From Chionoecetes opilio (Eukaryota; Arthropoda; Malacostraca; Decapoda; Majidae): a stretch of DNA of 64,000 bases. Below are positions 47,055 to 58,861 of the stretch, piece by piece (position 1 is the stretch's first letter; the number at the start of each line of letters is the position of its first letter). A program made the position numbers and the translations under genes. The DNA lies in the NCBI GenBank assembly GCA_016584305.1, contig JACEEZ010026274.1, positions 5,001 to 69,000 on the forward strand, read 5' to 3'. The notes beneath the pieces are model-generated. The model was given only the letters and a program-made list of their open reading frames with translations. It was not told the DNA's origin and did no database searches.

Positions 47055-47335
47055 ACTCCGTAGTGTAGTGGTTAGCACGCTCGGTTCACAACCGAGAAGT
47101 CCCGGGTTCGATCCCCGGGCGGAGCGGAAACATATGGGCTGTTTCCTTAAAACCCGAGCCCCTGTCCACCCAGCAGTGAATGGGTACCGGGTGTCAGCCG
47201 GGGGTTTGTGACCCCCCTCCCGGGGTGCTGGCTTCGGCCAACACTAACCACTAAGGATGAATGATAAAAATGTTGATATGGAGACGGGGCCATACGAGCG
47301 TTGCTCAGGCCCTGTAAAATACAACTAGATGAGAT
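47055..47335 (+). mobile_element. tRNA-Val-like SINE, family S3
   Basis: Bases 47,055-47,125 fold as a tRNA: acceptor ACTCCGT/GCGGAGC (first pair mismatched), D arm from the A-box region TAGTGTAGTGGTTAGCAC, anticodon arm CTCGG-TTCACAA-CCGAG with anticodon CAC (Val) at 47,087-47,089, and T arm CCGGG-TTCGATC-CCCGG containing the B box. A body follows (cccagcagtgaatgggtacc, cccccctcccggggtg) and an A-rich end before a CA microsatellite. The mismatched first pair and the attached body make this a SINE, not a functional tRNA gene. Confidence 0.87.
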
Positions 47336-47339
47336 GAAT

Positions 47340-47961
<622 letters not shown>

Positions 47962-50258
47962 TCAGGGGTTTTGCTTGGCACGGGTCTGGGCCTGTGACGT
48001 CATATTGGGGCGGGGATGGGATCGCAAGTGTGCGGGAGGGGAAATTCGACATGACATCAGGGGTGGGGGTTGTGGACGGACTGAGGACATCAGAGGTGGG
48101 GGTTGTGGACGGACAGAGGACATCAGAGGTGGAGGTTGTTGACGGACAGAGGACATCAGAGGTGGGGGTTGTTGACGGACAGAGGACATCAGAGGTGGGG
48201 GTTGTTGATGGACAGAGGACATCAGAGGTGGGAGTTGTGGACGGACAGAGGACGTTTGGGTTGGAGTATATAGACGGACAGAGGATGTTGTGGTTGGGGG
48301 TGGTGGACGGACAGAGGACTTTTTGGGTGGGACATAGAAACGGACAGAAGACACTGTGGTTGGGGGTGGTGGACGGACAGAGGATTTCTGGGGTGGGATA
48401 TAGAGACAGACAGAGGACATTGCGGTTGGGGGGGGGGGGAACGGACACAGGACATTGTTGTTGGGGGTGGTGGACGGACAGAGGATGTCTGGGATGGGGT
48501 ATAGAGACGGACAGAGGATATTGTTGTTGGGGGTGGCGGATGGACAGAGGATTTCTGGGGTGGGGTATAGAGACGGGCAGAGGACATTTTGGGTGGGACA
48601 TAGATACGGACAGAGGACATTGTGGTTCGGGGTGATGGACGAACTGAGGATTTCTGGGGTGGGGTATAGAGACGGACAGAGGACATTGTGCTTGGGGGCT
48701 GTTGACCGGTAGAGGCAATCAGAGGTGGGACATATGGACGGGAGGAGGACTTCACGGGTGGTGGATCGGGACTGGGAGAGGACTTTAGGTGTTTAGGAGT
48801 AGGGACACGACGGGACATCAAGAGCGGGAGACTGGCGCGAGGAGTGGACATCAGTGGCTTGCGAGGGTAGAGGGACATGTAGGGTGAGGGACAGGGAAAA
48901 GGGCGAGATATGAGTGGCAGAGAGATTGGCTGAACGCTTAGTGGTGGAGAGATTGGCTGAACGCTTAGTGGTGGAGAGATTGGCTGAACGCTTAGTGGTG
49001 GAGAGATTGGCTGAACGCTTAGTGGTGGAGAGATTGGCTGAACGCTTAGTGGTGGAGAGATTGGCTGAACGCTTAGTGGTGGAGAGATTGGCTGAACGCT
49101 TAGTGGCCGAGAGATTGGCTGAAGCCTTAGTGGTGGAGAGATTGGCTGAAGCCTTAGTGGCCGAGAGATTGGCTGAAGCCTTAGTGGCCGAGAGATTGGC
49201 TGAAGCCTTAGTGGCCGAGAGATTGGCTGAAGCCTTAGTGGTGGAGAGATTGGCTGAAGCCTTAGTGGCCGAGAGATTGGCTGAAGCCTTAGTGGTGGAG
49301 AGATTGGCTGAAGCCTTAGTGGCCGAGAGATTGGCTGAAGCTGTAGTAGTGTAGAGATTGGCTGAAGCTTTAGTAGTGTAGAGATTGGCTGAAGCTGTAG
49401 TAGTGGAGAGATTGGCTGAAGCTGTAGTAGTGTAGAGATTGGCTGAAGCTTTATTGATGGAGAGATTGGCTGAAGCTTTAGTAGTGGAGAGATTGGCTGA
49501 AGCTGTACCAGTGTAGAGACTGGCTGAAGCTTTAGTAGTGGAGAGATTGGCTGAAGCTTTAGTGGTGTAGAGATTGGCTGAACGCTTAGTGGTGGAGAGA
49601 TTGGCTGAAGTCTTAGTGGCCGAGAGATTGGCTGAAGCCTTAGTGATGGAGTAATTGGCTGAAGCTTTAGTAGTGTAGAGATTGGCTGAAGCTTTAGTAG
49701 TGGAGAGATTGGCTGAAGCCTTAGTGATGGAGAGATTGGCTGAAGCTTTAGTAGTGTAGAGATTGGCTGAAGCTTTAGTAGTGGAGAGATTGGCTGAAGC
49801 CTTAGTGGTGGAGAGATTGGCTGAAGCCTTAGTGATGGAGAGATTGGCTGAAGCTTTAGTAGTGTAGAGATTGGCTGAAGCTTTAGTAGTGGAGAGATTG
49901 GCTGAAGCTTTAGTAGTGGAGAGATTGGCTGAAGCTTTAGTAGTGGAGAGATTGGCTGAAGCTTTAGTAGTGGAGAGATTGGCTGAAGCTTTAGTAGTGG
50001 AGATTTTGGCTGAAGCTGTAGTAGTGTAGAGATTGGCTGAAGCTTTAGGAGCGGAGAGATAGGCTGAAGCTTTAGTAGTGGAGAAACTGGCAGAAGGTTT
50101 GGTCGGGGATGTGAAGTCATTAGTTGTTGAGGGGAGCGACATAACACAATGGAGGAGTGAAGGCTGCCTTGGGGCCTGGACAGAACAGGATTGATGCGGG
50201 GCCTGACAAGTGATCCCTGGAGCTGGGGAAGAAGCTCCTGAATTGACATCAAGGGCAA
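47962..50258 (-). CDS. long repetitive Pro/Ser-rich ORF (9- and 11-residue repeats)
   Basis: On the minus strand an ATG at 50,258 opens 678 codons without a stop. About 50 non-repetitive residues (MPLMSIQELLPQLQG...) lead into about 43 copies of a 9-residue unit (LQPISPLLK and variants), a short unique stretch, then 11-residue units (SSVRLYTPPQK, SSVRPPPPTTM). At a C11 run (48,427-48,438, minus strand) the frame slips. The same SSVR frame then continues to a stop at 47,962, ending in a unique C terminus with SHPRPN, a word also near the N terminus. Both repeat periods, 27 and 33 bp, are multiples of three. That is expected if coding matters, but the alternative frame of the 9-residue array is also open (TTKASANLS). 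It could be a structural, mucin-like or adhesive protein, or two chance-open minisatellites. No signal peptide is obvious. Confidence 0.45.
48060..48810. repeat. 33-bp minisatellite, about 22 units
   Basis: Units begin gacggacagaggac and vary in the second half (atcagaggtgggggttgtt, attgtggttgggggtggtg, tttctggggtggggtatag). The first five units from the left are nearly identical and the rest alternate between two types. Confidence 0.95.
48911..50090. repeat. 27-bp minisatellite, about 43 units
   Basis: Unit gagagattggctgaagcttt plus agtagtg. Variant types cluster: acgcttagtggtg units first (48,930-49,110), then gccttagtgg(cc/tgg) units, then gctttagtagtg and gctgtagtagtg units. This pattern reflects successive local amplifications. 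Confidence 0.97.
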
Positions 50259-50469
50259 AGGTTGAAGCTGAGGAGGATCATTACACTTAAAGTGACATCA
50301 TTATTGACGACTTGGCGCTAGGACGCGTTATACCCTGGGGATACGGCAGGGCAAGGATCTTGACGTTTTGATTGATCGTTCCAAACTCAGAAAAAACGAA
50401 AGCGACGAAGGCCTTGGCTTGGCCCATCGAGGGGAAGGAATCGTGGCGGTTCACGTATTACAGGAAGGT

Positions 50470-50910
50470 CTAAGGTTCCATCATCACCAGCAGCTGGGAT
50501 CCAGACTCCTGCTGGTCCTGTAGTGAGCTTGGCGGCACAAACACGACGACCTGTCGCTCTGCACAGGGGCGACGCTGCCTCAGTGACAACACGAAGTTGA
50601 ACACAAAGGCGAGAAGAGCCACCACCGCCCAGGCCAACAGACAGGTGCGGCTATAGGCCCAGTAGGCCTCGGTGATTTTTATTAGGTGTTCTTCGAGGCA
50701 CTCAACGTGTCTTTTGGCCTGGCGAGCTGTGAGGAACGATCCCACCACGGGGACGAAGCTCCACCAGCCACGCTCCGGGGCCGGACAGTAGACGTACAGG
50801 TTCAACACGGAGGGAGGCTGGAAGGCCCCAGCCACCCCAAGCCGCCCTGGTGCTCCCACTGCCGGAGCCCCAAAGCACAACCCCGCCGGGTGCGTGCAGT
50901 AGTCCCAGAG
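50470..50910 (-). CDS. terminal exon of an unrecognised membrane protein
   Basis: On the minus strand, a splice acceptor ACCCCCTCAG (50,911-50,920) leads into a 146-codon open frame ending in TAG at 50,470. It reads LWDYCTHPAGLCFGAPAVG, then PPSVLNLYVYCPAPERGWW and VVGSFLTARQAKRHVECLEE, followed by a hydrophobic segment LAWAVVALLAFVFNFVLSL, a basic turn (RQRRPC) and a polar tail SLQDQQESGSQLLVMMEP. The GC content and codon use differ from the AT-rich surroundings, and the Cys pattern and membrane segment with positive flank look like real coding sequence. The extracellular/cytoplasmic orientation is not determined. I do not recognise the family. It lies 212 bp upstream, on the same strand, of the repetitive ORF, but the stop codon argues against them being one exon. 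Confidence 0.5.
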   Translation of the reverse strand, partial: LWDYCTHPAGLCFGAPAVGAPGRLGVAGAFQPPSVLNLYVYCPAPERGWWSFVPVVGSFLTARQAKRHVECLEEHLIKITEAYWAYSRTCLLAWAVVALLAFVFNFVLSLRQRRPCAERQVVVFVPPSSLQDQQESGSQLLVMMEP

Positions 50911-50999
50911 CTGAGGGGGTGTTTTTTCTCAAGCTCAGTTATTTGAGTAAATAATATTTCTATACCATGCAATACATTTTTCATAAAAAGATAACACAA

Positions 51000-51895
51000 T
51001 ACTTAATAATAATAATAATGTCGGTGGTATTAATGATAATAATAAGTTATAATAATAGATGGGGGCCATCAGGTCTTCGATGATAATGATTATATATATA
51101 ATTTATATAATTATATAATGATTGTATATTACATAAATACAATAATAATAATTATGATTATAAAATAATGAACTACAATAATGATAATGATGATGATAAT
51201 AAGCATAATAATAGTAGTAGACTAATAATAATAAAAATAATAATAATGATAATAATAATAATAATAATGAAAATGTCAGTAATAATAATTATAATAATAT
51301 TAATGATAACTGTAATTATATTATTAACAATATTGATAATTATTATTTGTTATAGTCGGAAATGCTCTTATTTTCATTATCATTAATACTATTTTCACCA
51401 CTCAATTTTTTCATTATTTTTATGACTATCATTATCACTTTGTTATTATTGTAATAATTAGAATTAGTGTTTTAATTATTATTATTAGTGTTATTACATC
51501 ATTATTATTATTGTGGTTTTCAATAAAGTAATTATTATTGTTTCAAACACTATATAGTATACTACCAATATACAATACTAATATTATTATCATTAATATC
51601 AATTATACCATATATATTTATAATAGATAACATAGTAACAATAATATCAATTATGATGATAACGATGATAATAAGAATTTATAGAATGATGTTGATAATA
51701 ATAACAATAATAATGATAATATCAATTATAATGATAAAAAATAAATAATAATAATTATATAAATATCAATGATGAATTATAATTATATTGATAATAATGA
51801 GGATAATAGAAATACAAAAAAAATATAGTAATGATAATAATAATAACGATAATAATAATAATGATAATAATAACAGAAAAATATTTAATATATTT
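51000..51895. repeat. cryptic (AAT)n-rich region
   Basis: AT/AAT-rich tract with impure ATAATAATG repeats. No gene. Confidence 0.9.
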
Positions 51896-51899
51896 CCCT

Positions 51900-52075
51900 G
51901 GCCCATCCGCCTTGTATAAATATCAAGAAAGGTGCAAGTTTTGCACCTTTCTATGTTTGCACCCTAAAAGTACCTTTAGAGGTGCAAAATTGCACCTTCC
52001 GCCCGGCAAGCCGATTTTGCACCCTAAATGTCAAATTTGCACCTTTCCTGCATCATTTTTTCTTAGTGTGTATAG
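51900..52075. repeat. cluster of inverted GGTGCAAA / TTTGCACC words
   Basis: Six or so copies in both orientations, including the hairpin GAAAGGTGCAAG-ttt-TGCACCTTTC at 51,929-51,952. The right end reads, on the minus strand, cactaagaaaaaatgatgca, similar in plan to the CACTGT...AAAAAATGCA end of the 12-16 kb TA element. Probably a small MITE, with limits not certain. Confidence 0.6.
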
Positions 52076-52154
52076 CCTTCCTCACAAAGCTCTAAAGTAT
52101 TACGCATATTAAAGTATTACGAATTAAAATATCAAAATATTACAGGAGGAGGAG

Positions 52155-52500
52155 GGGTTATACATAGAATTACATCGAAAGAACAGATCACAGGAGATCC
52201 GTCGCTCTTTAATGAAGGTATCTGGTGAGTGGTGACACTGCGCATCACCACATACTATACTGTATTCAGTTTTGCAAGGCCACTCACGATGGCTTAGTCC
52301 TGGCGACTCCACTTTCCCTAGCGGGCTGGGTAGCTGAGACTGAGACTTGATATCGGTGAGCATTTGATGTTGACTACTGACCAGCTCGGAGGTTAACCCA
52401 GCCCGCGGGTGACAGTGGAGTCGCCGTGACTACGCCATCGTGAGTGTCCTTGCCAAAATGAATACAATATAGTAGATTACATGTGAAAGAACAGGATAGC
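52155..52500. mobile_element. foldback element, ~80-bp inverted arms
   Basis: Arms at about 52,254-52,335 and 52,388-52,474 share tcacgatgg, ggcgactccact, gcgggctgggt and tgtattca in inverted order. Outside the arms the sequence tagaattacatcgaaagaac (about 52,163) recurs directly as tagattacatgtgaaagaac (about 52,471). Confidence 0.75.
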
Positions 52501-52512
52501 ATAAAACAGGGG

Positions 52513-52600
52513 TCTCCAAACTCTTTAGTTCATCGACTCCTTAAGGGAATCCCTGTTCTGTTTTCGACCCCCTAAGCATTCATTACAATTACATTAACAA
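52513..52600 (+). mobile_element. hAT-like repeat family, copy 3 (fragment)
   Basis: Starts caggggtctccaaactcttt and contains ccctgttctgttttcgaccc and taagcattcattacaatt, matching copies 1 and 2. It abuts the foldback element. Confidence 0.75.
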
Positions 52601-52871
52601 ATAAACAAGTAAATAGGTATATAACTACTATTTCTTAAGACCTGTATCCTTGTGGAGCTGTGTGGTTTATGGTGAAAAGCCAAGTTTTGTATGTCATAAA
52701 CACAGTTCATTTGCCCCACCCCACCAATGGCTATGGTTGACAACCATACTACTACTATTAACACTACTACTACTGGTACTATATAGTAGTAAGAAAAAAA
52801 ACATAGGTACCTACAGAAATATTAGGTACAATCCTAATTTTTATTACTAAGTCCTAATAGGCTACCCTCCA

Positions 52872-53832
52872 TTTTTCAACGTCGTTTATTAGACGTCCAA
52901 CTCAACAGGAACTAAGTGATTCACGGAGAGATGCCACCGAGGGCCTAACTTCTGATCTTTCTATAATTTCTGATTGGGGCAAAGCAAACCTTGATTTGTT
53001 CAATGCCTCAAAAACCCAATTTCTTCACCTATCTACTCGACAAAACCTACCAGATAACTATCCCCTCTTCTTCAATGACACTCAACTGTCTCCTTCTTCT
53101 ACAATGAACATTCTAGGACTATCCTTTACTAAAAATCTGAACTGGAAATCTCACATCTCATCTCTTGCTAAAACAGCTTCTAAGAAGTTAGGTGTCCTGT
53201 GGCGTGGCGTCTGCGTCCTTTTTTTTCTCCCTCCCAATTGCTTGCTCTCTACAGGGGCCTTATCCGCCCATGTATGGAGTATGTCTCACATGTTTGGGTA
53301 GGATCCACTCATACAGCTCTCCTAAACAGGGTTGAGTCAAAAGCTTTTCGTCTCATCAACTCCTCTCCTCTGACTGACTGTCTTCAATCTTTAAATCACC
53401 GCCGCAATGTTGCTTCTCTTGCTCTCTTCTACCGTTATTTTCATGCTCACTGCTCTTCTGAACTTGCTAACTGCATGCCTCCCCCCCTCCCGCGGCCTCG
53501 CTGCACAAGACTTTCTACTCATTTTCATCCCTATTCTGTCCATCTTCCTAATGCAAGAGTAAATCAGTATCTTTACTCTTTCATCCCTTTCACTGGTAAA
53601 CTCTGGAACTCTCTTCCTGTTTCTATTTTTCCACTTTCCTATGACTTAAACTTTTCAAAAGAAGAGTAACAAGACACCTCCCGAACTAAATTGGCTCACC
53701 CCTCTGTTTTTATTTTATTATCTTAGTGTCTTCTTTATAGGGACTGGCAACTAAACGGGCTTTGTGTTACCCATTTTTGTTGTGCCCTTGGCCAGTTCCT
53801 TGTGATGTAAAAAAAAAAAAAAAAAAAAAAAG
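52872..53832 (+). mobile_element. crab-type LINE, 5'-truncated plus-strand copy
   Basis: Same family as the three minus-strand pieces at 11.4-18.6 kb, starting at RRPTQQELSDSRRDA in the RT thumb (about 52,885) and running to the stop and 3' UTR. It ends in the family terminus CTTGTGATGT and 22 A residues. Protein pieces: FLHLSTRQNLPDNYPLFF, RPCMEYVSHVW, VNQYLYSFIPFTGKLWNSL. A one-base change near 53,205 alters the frame. Confidence 0.92.
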
Positions 53833-53859
53833 TTATGTCAGCCACAAACGCCAAATGTT

Positions 53860-54006
53860 TGATCGACCTTCAGTCGCCTATCCGATATTCTAAGGACCCC
53901 TTTTGACCACCCATGCATTCATCAACCCCCCTTTGACCGCCACGGCATTTATTTACCCCCTGGAAGATCTCATGATATTGACCACTTTGGCAACCCCGGG
54001 TGTAGT
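53860..54006 (-). repeat. possible hAT-like end, third family
   Basis: On the minus strand it begins CCCGGGGTTGCCAAAGTG and has repeated words (ggtcaaaaggg, ggtcaaagggg). The design resembles hAT ends, but the opposite end is not found. Confidence 0.35.
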
Positions 54007-54009
54007 GTA

Positions 54010-55782
54010 GACAGTCATGCGCAGCATCGCAAATACTTGTCTCTCCTTGATCCCTCTCCTGTTTCATCCACCGTTCCTCAGGGTGGGCGGTTTTTACTTC
54101 CGTGCCGTGACAAAAACAGCTGATCACGACTAGTCTATTTATGTCTACATTGTGTTTAAGGAGTGAAATTGTGATCGTAGGGGCAAACTATAGAGGAAAT
54201 GAGACTATAACATGCAATCACTAATCAAAAGATAATGGGGGCAGGAGGTGGGGAGTTAGTCATAGTGTTGCATCAGTGCTTCATAATTGGTCAGATATAG
54301 AAGAGGAAAGGGAGGGAGTGAAGGCATTGATGTCATACTCCTAAATTCTAACCTTGTTTGAGTCAATTGTCTCACCACTGAACAGCTGTGTTACTCATCC
54401 TTGGTACCACACATTATCGCTCATCCAAGCCAGCACATTTCATCCAAATCAGCACCACTCATCCAAGTCATCACATATCTCAGCTTGCCTGAGTTGCCTA
54501 CGCTTGCCTGAGTTGCCTCACACCCTTCAACTTTTAATCATCAGGTGACGCGCCCCTCACGCCCTAAGAAAGTGACCTCAAATCCCACCTTTAACACCAC
54601 CTTTCTATCTTTCCCTTAGGCAATACACGCTGTTCTCTGACAAACACCACACTCATCCCTCAGTGTACGCGGCCCATTTCAATACCCGTCACCTTAGCCT
54701 CACGCGCCTCCACGACCCACGCAGAACATTTGATTTGATTGCTGCATTTTAAGTCCCCCACGACGGTATTCCTCATGGCTTATCTGGTAGTGGTTGAAGT
54801 CACTTGTTTCAGCATCCCTATACGGCTCGCCTCTCCTTCAGGCTCTCCGGGCGGCGTGACAGGTAACACACAGTAGCCAGTCACCCCGTGGATGCACCTG
54901 CGGGTTGTGTCGCCTCATGAAGCAGGGGTTGGTTGCCGCAGGGATGAGGTGGTCCATCTGTTTTGGTTGTAGGTCGGCCGTACAAAGGAATGAGACAGTC
55001 AGAGGCTAGTTAAAGGCAGTTAGACCCCAAAATAGTGGCGATTACCACGACGCTTCCTCCGTCCCTCTTTTGGAGTCTCTTAATTGACGAGAAAAGCGAG
55101 AGCTAACATTTACTGATGTTTATTACAGCACTGTGGCAATGGCGGTGATATTTTCTGCCGCTGCCTTGCTGTTAAGCGATTATTGTGAATGCCTTGCCTC
55201 CTAAATGCTCCGGCGCTCCCAGATTCAAAGGCCATCCTTGATTATTTATGCAACGTTAGCCCCGTGTTGTACTTAGATTAATACTACTACTTACATATCA
55301 GTTAATCAAACACGAGAACAAAACAACAGGTATCATCCGGATAATAATTTATTTTGAAGTGTGACTAAAACGATTAATAATTTAAGACAATATTTTTGTT
55401 ACCGATGCGAAACTCCATAACAGAAATCACCGTATACTTAGCGCGCGCACCCAACATCCCCAAACGGCGCTAACACTAAAACGAAAAGCAAACATCTGGC
55501 TAAACACAGATTCCGGGAAACACGGGGTCACGCAGGAAGTGAGTGAGAGAGAGAGGCAAACCCTGCAATTATGAACTAAATGCAGGTGGAGGATGAGGGA
55601 GGGGAGGGGGGCAGAAGTAGGAAGAAGGGAAGACTGGGAGAGAGAAGTTCGGGTATAACATCAGAAACACAGGATGAGAAAGAGAATTAGAGAAATGAAA
55701 GAGTAAGACGGAAGAGAGGAGAAAAAGAGAAGGAAGAAATGAACAGTAGGAGGGTAAGAGAGAAGGTAAATGAGAAGATAAA

Positions 55783-55784
<2 letters not shown>
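54010..55784. other. unassigned DNA
   Basis: No protein, tRNA or repeat boundary recognised. GC content varies. Purine-rich at 55,585-55,784 leading into the AG tract. Confidence 0.45.

Positions 55785-55873
<89 letters not shown>
55785..55873. repeat. (AG)n microsatellite
   Basis: About 43 AG units. Confidence 0.98.
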
Positions 55874-55875
<2 letters not shown>

Positions 55876-55909
55876 TATGTACTCATAGGTCAAAGGTCAC
55901 CCGGTGCCA

Positions 55910-56171
55910 TCGCGGTGAACTCTCGCCTTGCCCGCCGCGTCATGTCTGCAAACACGAGTGACAAATTAGCGGGGCTCCGCTGACGCGCAGGGAGGCGTGA
56001 GGACGCACACACCACGACGCCTCCACCCTTCCCGCACGGTACACCCGCAGGAGAGAGGCGGCCCCGGGGATGAGGGTGTGGGTATTAAGGGGGAAGAGGG
56101 AGGTCTAGTCATGCTCTGCCTATCTCTGTCTGGATGTGGGCTGACGAAGGAGCAGGCAGACACGGCACGGC
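55910..56171 (+). other. candidate 5' exon with consensus donor
   Basis: A CpG- and GC-rich block ends in GGCACGGCAG|GTAAGTATC (exon end 56,171), a textbook splice donor. One frame is open from 55,997 (MRTHTPRRLHPSRTVHPQ...) through the donor, but without homology I recognise. This could be an upstream exon of a host gene lying to the right, or a promoter-associated island. Confidence 0.3.
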
Positions 56172-56679
56172 AGGTAAGTATCATGAAGAAGGAAGGAAGG
56201 TAGGTAGGTAGGGAGTAAGGAACAGAAAGCAATCACGTAGTCATAAACCCTTGTTCTTCCATCCGCCTCAGTGCCTCTTCTTCCTTCTTCTCTTTCCCTC
56301 CGCTCCTTCCCTTCATTCCTCCTCCCCTACCTTCTCCACGCACTCACAGGCCATTGTACTCCAAGAGGTTTATGCAAATCACCTCAAGGCGGGTATAGAG
56401 TCGTGCTTCTCCGATCTTGTAATGTGACCAAATAGGGATGAAAAGTGACCCGATTTTGGTACGTGTGGTGATGGAAATTGGCGGTGGGCGAGGAAGTACT
56501 ACCTTTAACGGGCTGGTCTGGCGGGGAGGAAGGGCAAGGGAGACCAGGTGAGTTGATGGAGAAAGGTGGTGTTTAGTTGGTGGTGGTGTAGGGACGAGTA
56601 TAGAACAATGAAAGGGCAGTGGTTGTGGTGCTGATGGTGATGAAGTAATTTGATGGTGATGGTAATCTCTTTTTTTTTT
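56172..56679. other. unassigned DNA
   Basis: No gene seen. A possible first intron if the candidate exon at 55.9-56.2 kb is real. Confidence 0.35.
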
Positions 56680-57785
<1,106 letters not shown>

Positions 57786-57872
57786 GGTGCGCCCTTTGCC
57801 TATTTTGTACCCTTAATTATATATGTATTATGTATAATGTGTGCATTTTTCACAATAAACGTTTTGATCTGA

Positions 57873-57935
57873 TCTCTCTCTCTCTCTCTCTCTCTCTCCC
57901 TCTCTCTCTCTCTCTCTTCTCTCTCCTCTCTCCTC

Positions 57936-57977
<42 letters not shown>

Positions 57978-57991
57978 ATCTCTCTCCTCTC

Positions 57992-58047
<56 letters not shown>
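57873..58047. repeat. interrupted (CT)n microsatellite
   Basis: CT units with several TCC/TTC phase changes. Confidence 0.97.
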
Positions 58048-58048
<1 letters not shown>

Positions 58049-58113
58049 TTCATCTTTGCTCGTCATCTCATTTCTCAGTATTAATTGTGCCGTTCAACAG
58101 ATTTATGAGAAAG

Positions 58114-58142
58114 GAGAGAGAGAGAGAGAGAGAGAAGAGGAG

Positions 58143-58228
<86 letters not shown>

Positions 58229-58257
58229 GCAAGCATGAAAGAATTAAAAAAAGGTAT

Positions 58258-58314
<57 letters not shown>

Positions 58315-58322
58315 GTGTGTGT

Positions 58323-58412
<90 letters not shown>
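58114..58412. repeat. (AG)n then (TG)n microsatellites
   Basis: AG 58,114-58,227 with phase breaks, TG 58,256-58,412 with two TCTC interruptions. Confidence 0.97.
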
Positions 58413-58413
<1 letters not shown>

Positions 58414-58778
58414 GTCCTCACACACCCATGCTTACATTGGTCACATTAGGCGATGGGTCCTTCCTTGCTTGTTTGCCGCCACCACCACCACCGAAAAGGC
58501 ACCGACTTTTAAGGAGGTGGTAGTGGTGATGGTGGTGCTGGTGGTGTAGTTCTGCTGTTCCTCGCTCCCCTTGGCCTATCTCTCACACCCACATTTACGT
58601 GAACCTGCCCTAGTCATCCACACATCCATCCACCTACACCACCACCTCATCCTCCCCCCTCACCCCCTCCACCCTCTCATAACCTCGAGACCCACGTCCT
58701 CCAGTATCTTCACTCTTACTCATTAATATCATCTTCCTTACCTAGCATCAAGTTATTGTTGTATTATTGATGATGAAC
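58413..58778. other. unassigned C-rich DNA
   Basis: ACC/CCA-rich, no gene seen. Confidence 0.4.
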
Positions 58779-58858
58779 TCCTCCTCCTCCTCCTCTCCTC
58801 CTCCTCCTCCTCTCCTCCTCCTCCTCCTCCTCCTCTCCTCCCTCCTCCTCCTCCTCCT
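58779..58858. repeat. (CTC)n microsatellite
   Basis: CTC units with occasional loss of one base. Confidence 0.97.
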
Positions 58859-58861
58859 ACG

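Noticed and set aside
47055..47125. Functional tRNA-Val(CAC) gene
   Set aside because: The fold is good, but the first acceptor pair is mismatched and a SINE body with A-rich tail follows directly, so it is a SINE head.
48914..49354. Plus-strand 146-codon ORF in the 27-bp array (ERLAEALVV repeats)
   Set aside because: Open because the unit is a multiple of three and lacks stops in that frame. It ends where unit variants bring in TAG and has no unique ends.
48793..50142. Minus-strand 449-codon ORF in the alternative frame (SANLSTTKA repeats)
   Set aside because: It overlaps the longer ORF in the same repeat. Only one frame can be real, and the longer one has a unique N terminus and continues into the 33-bp array in a consistent repeat frame. 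I cannot exclude the alternative completely.
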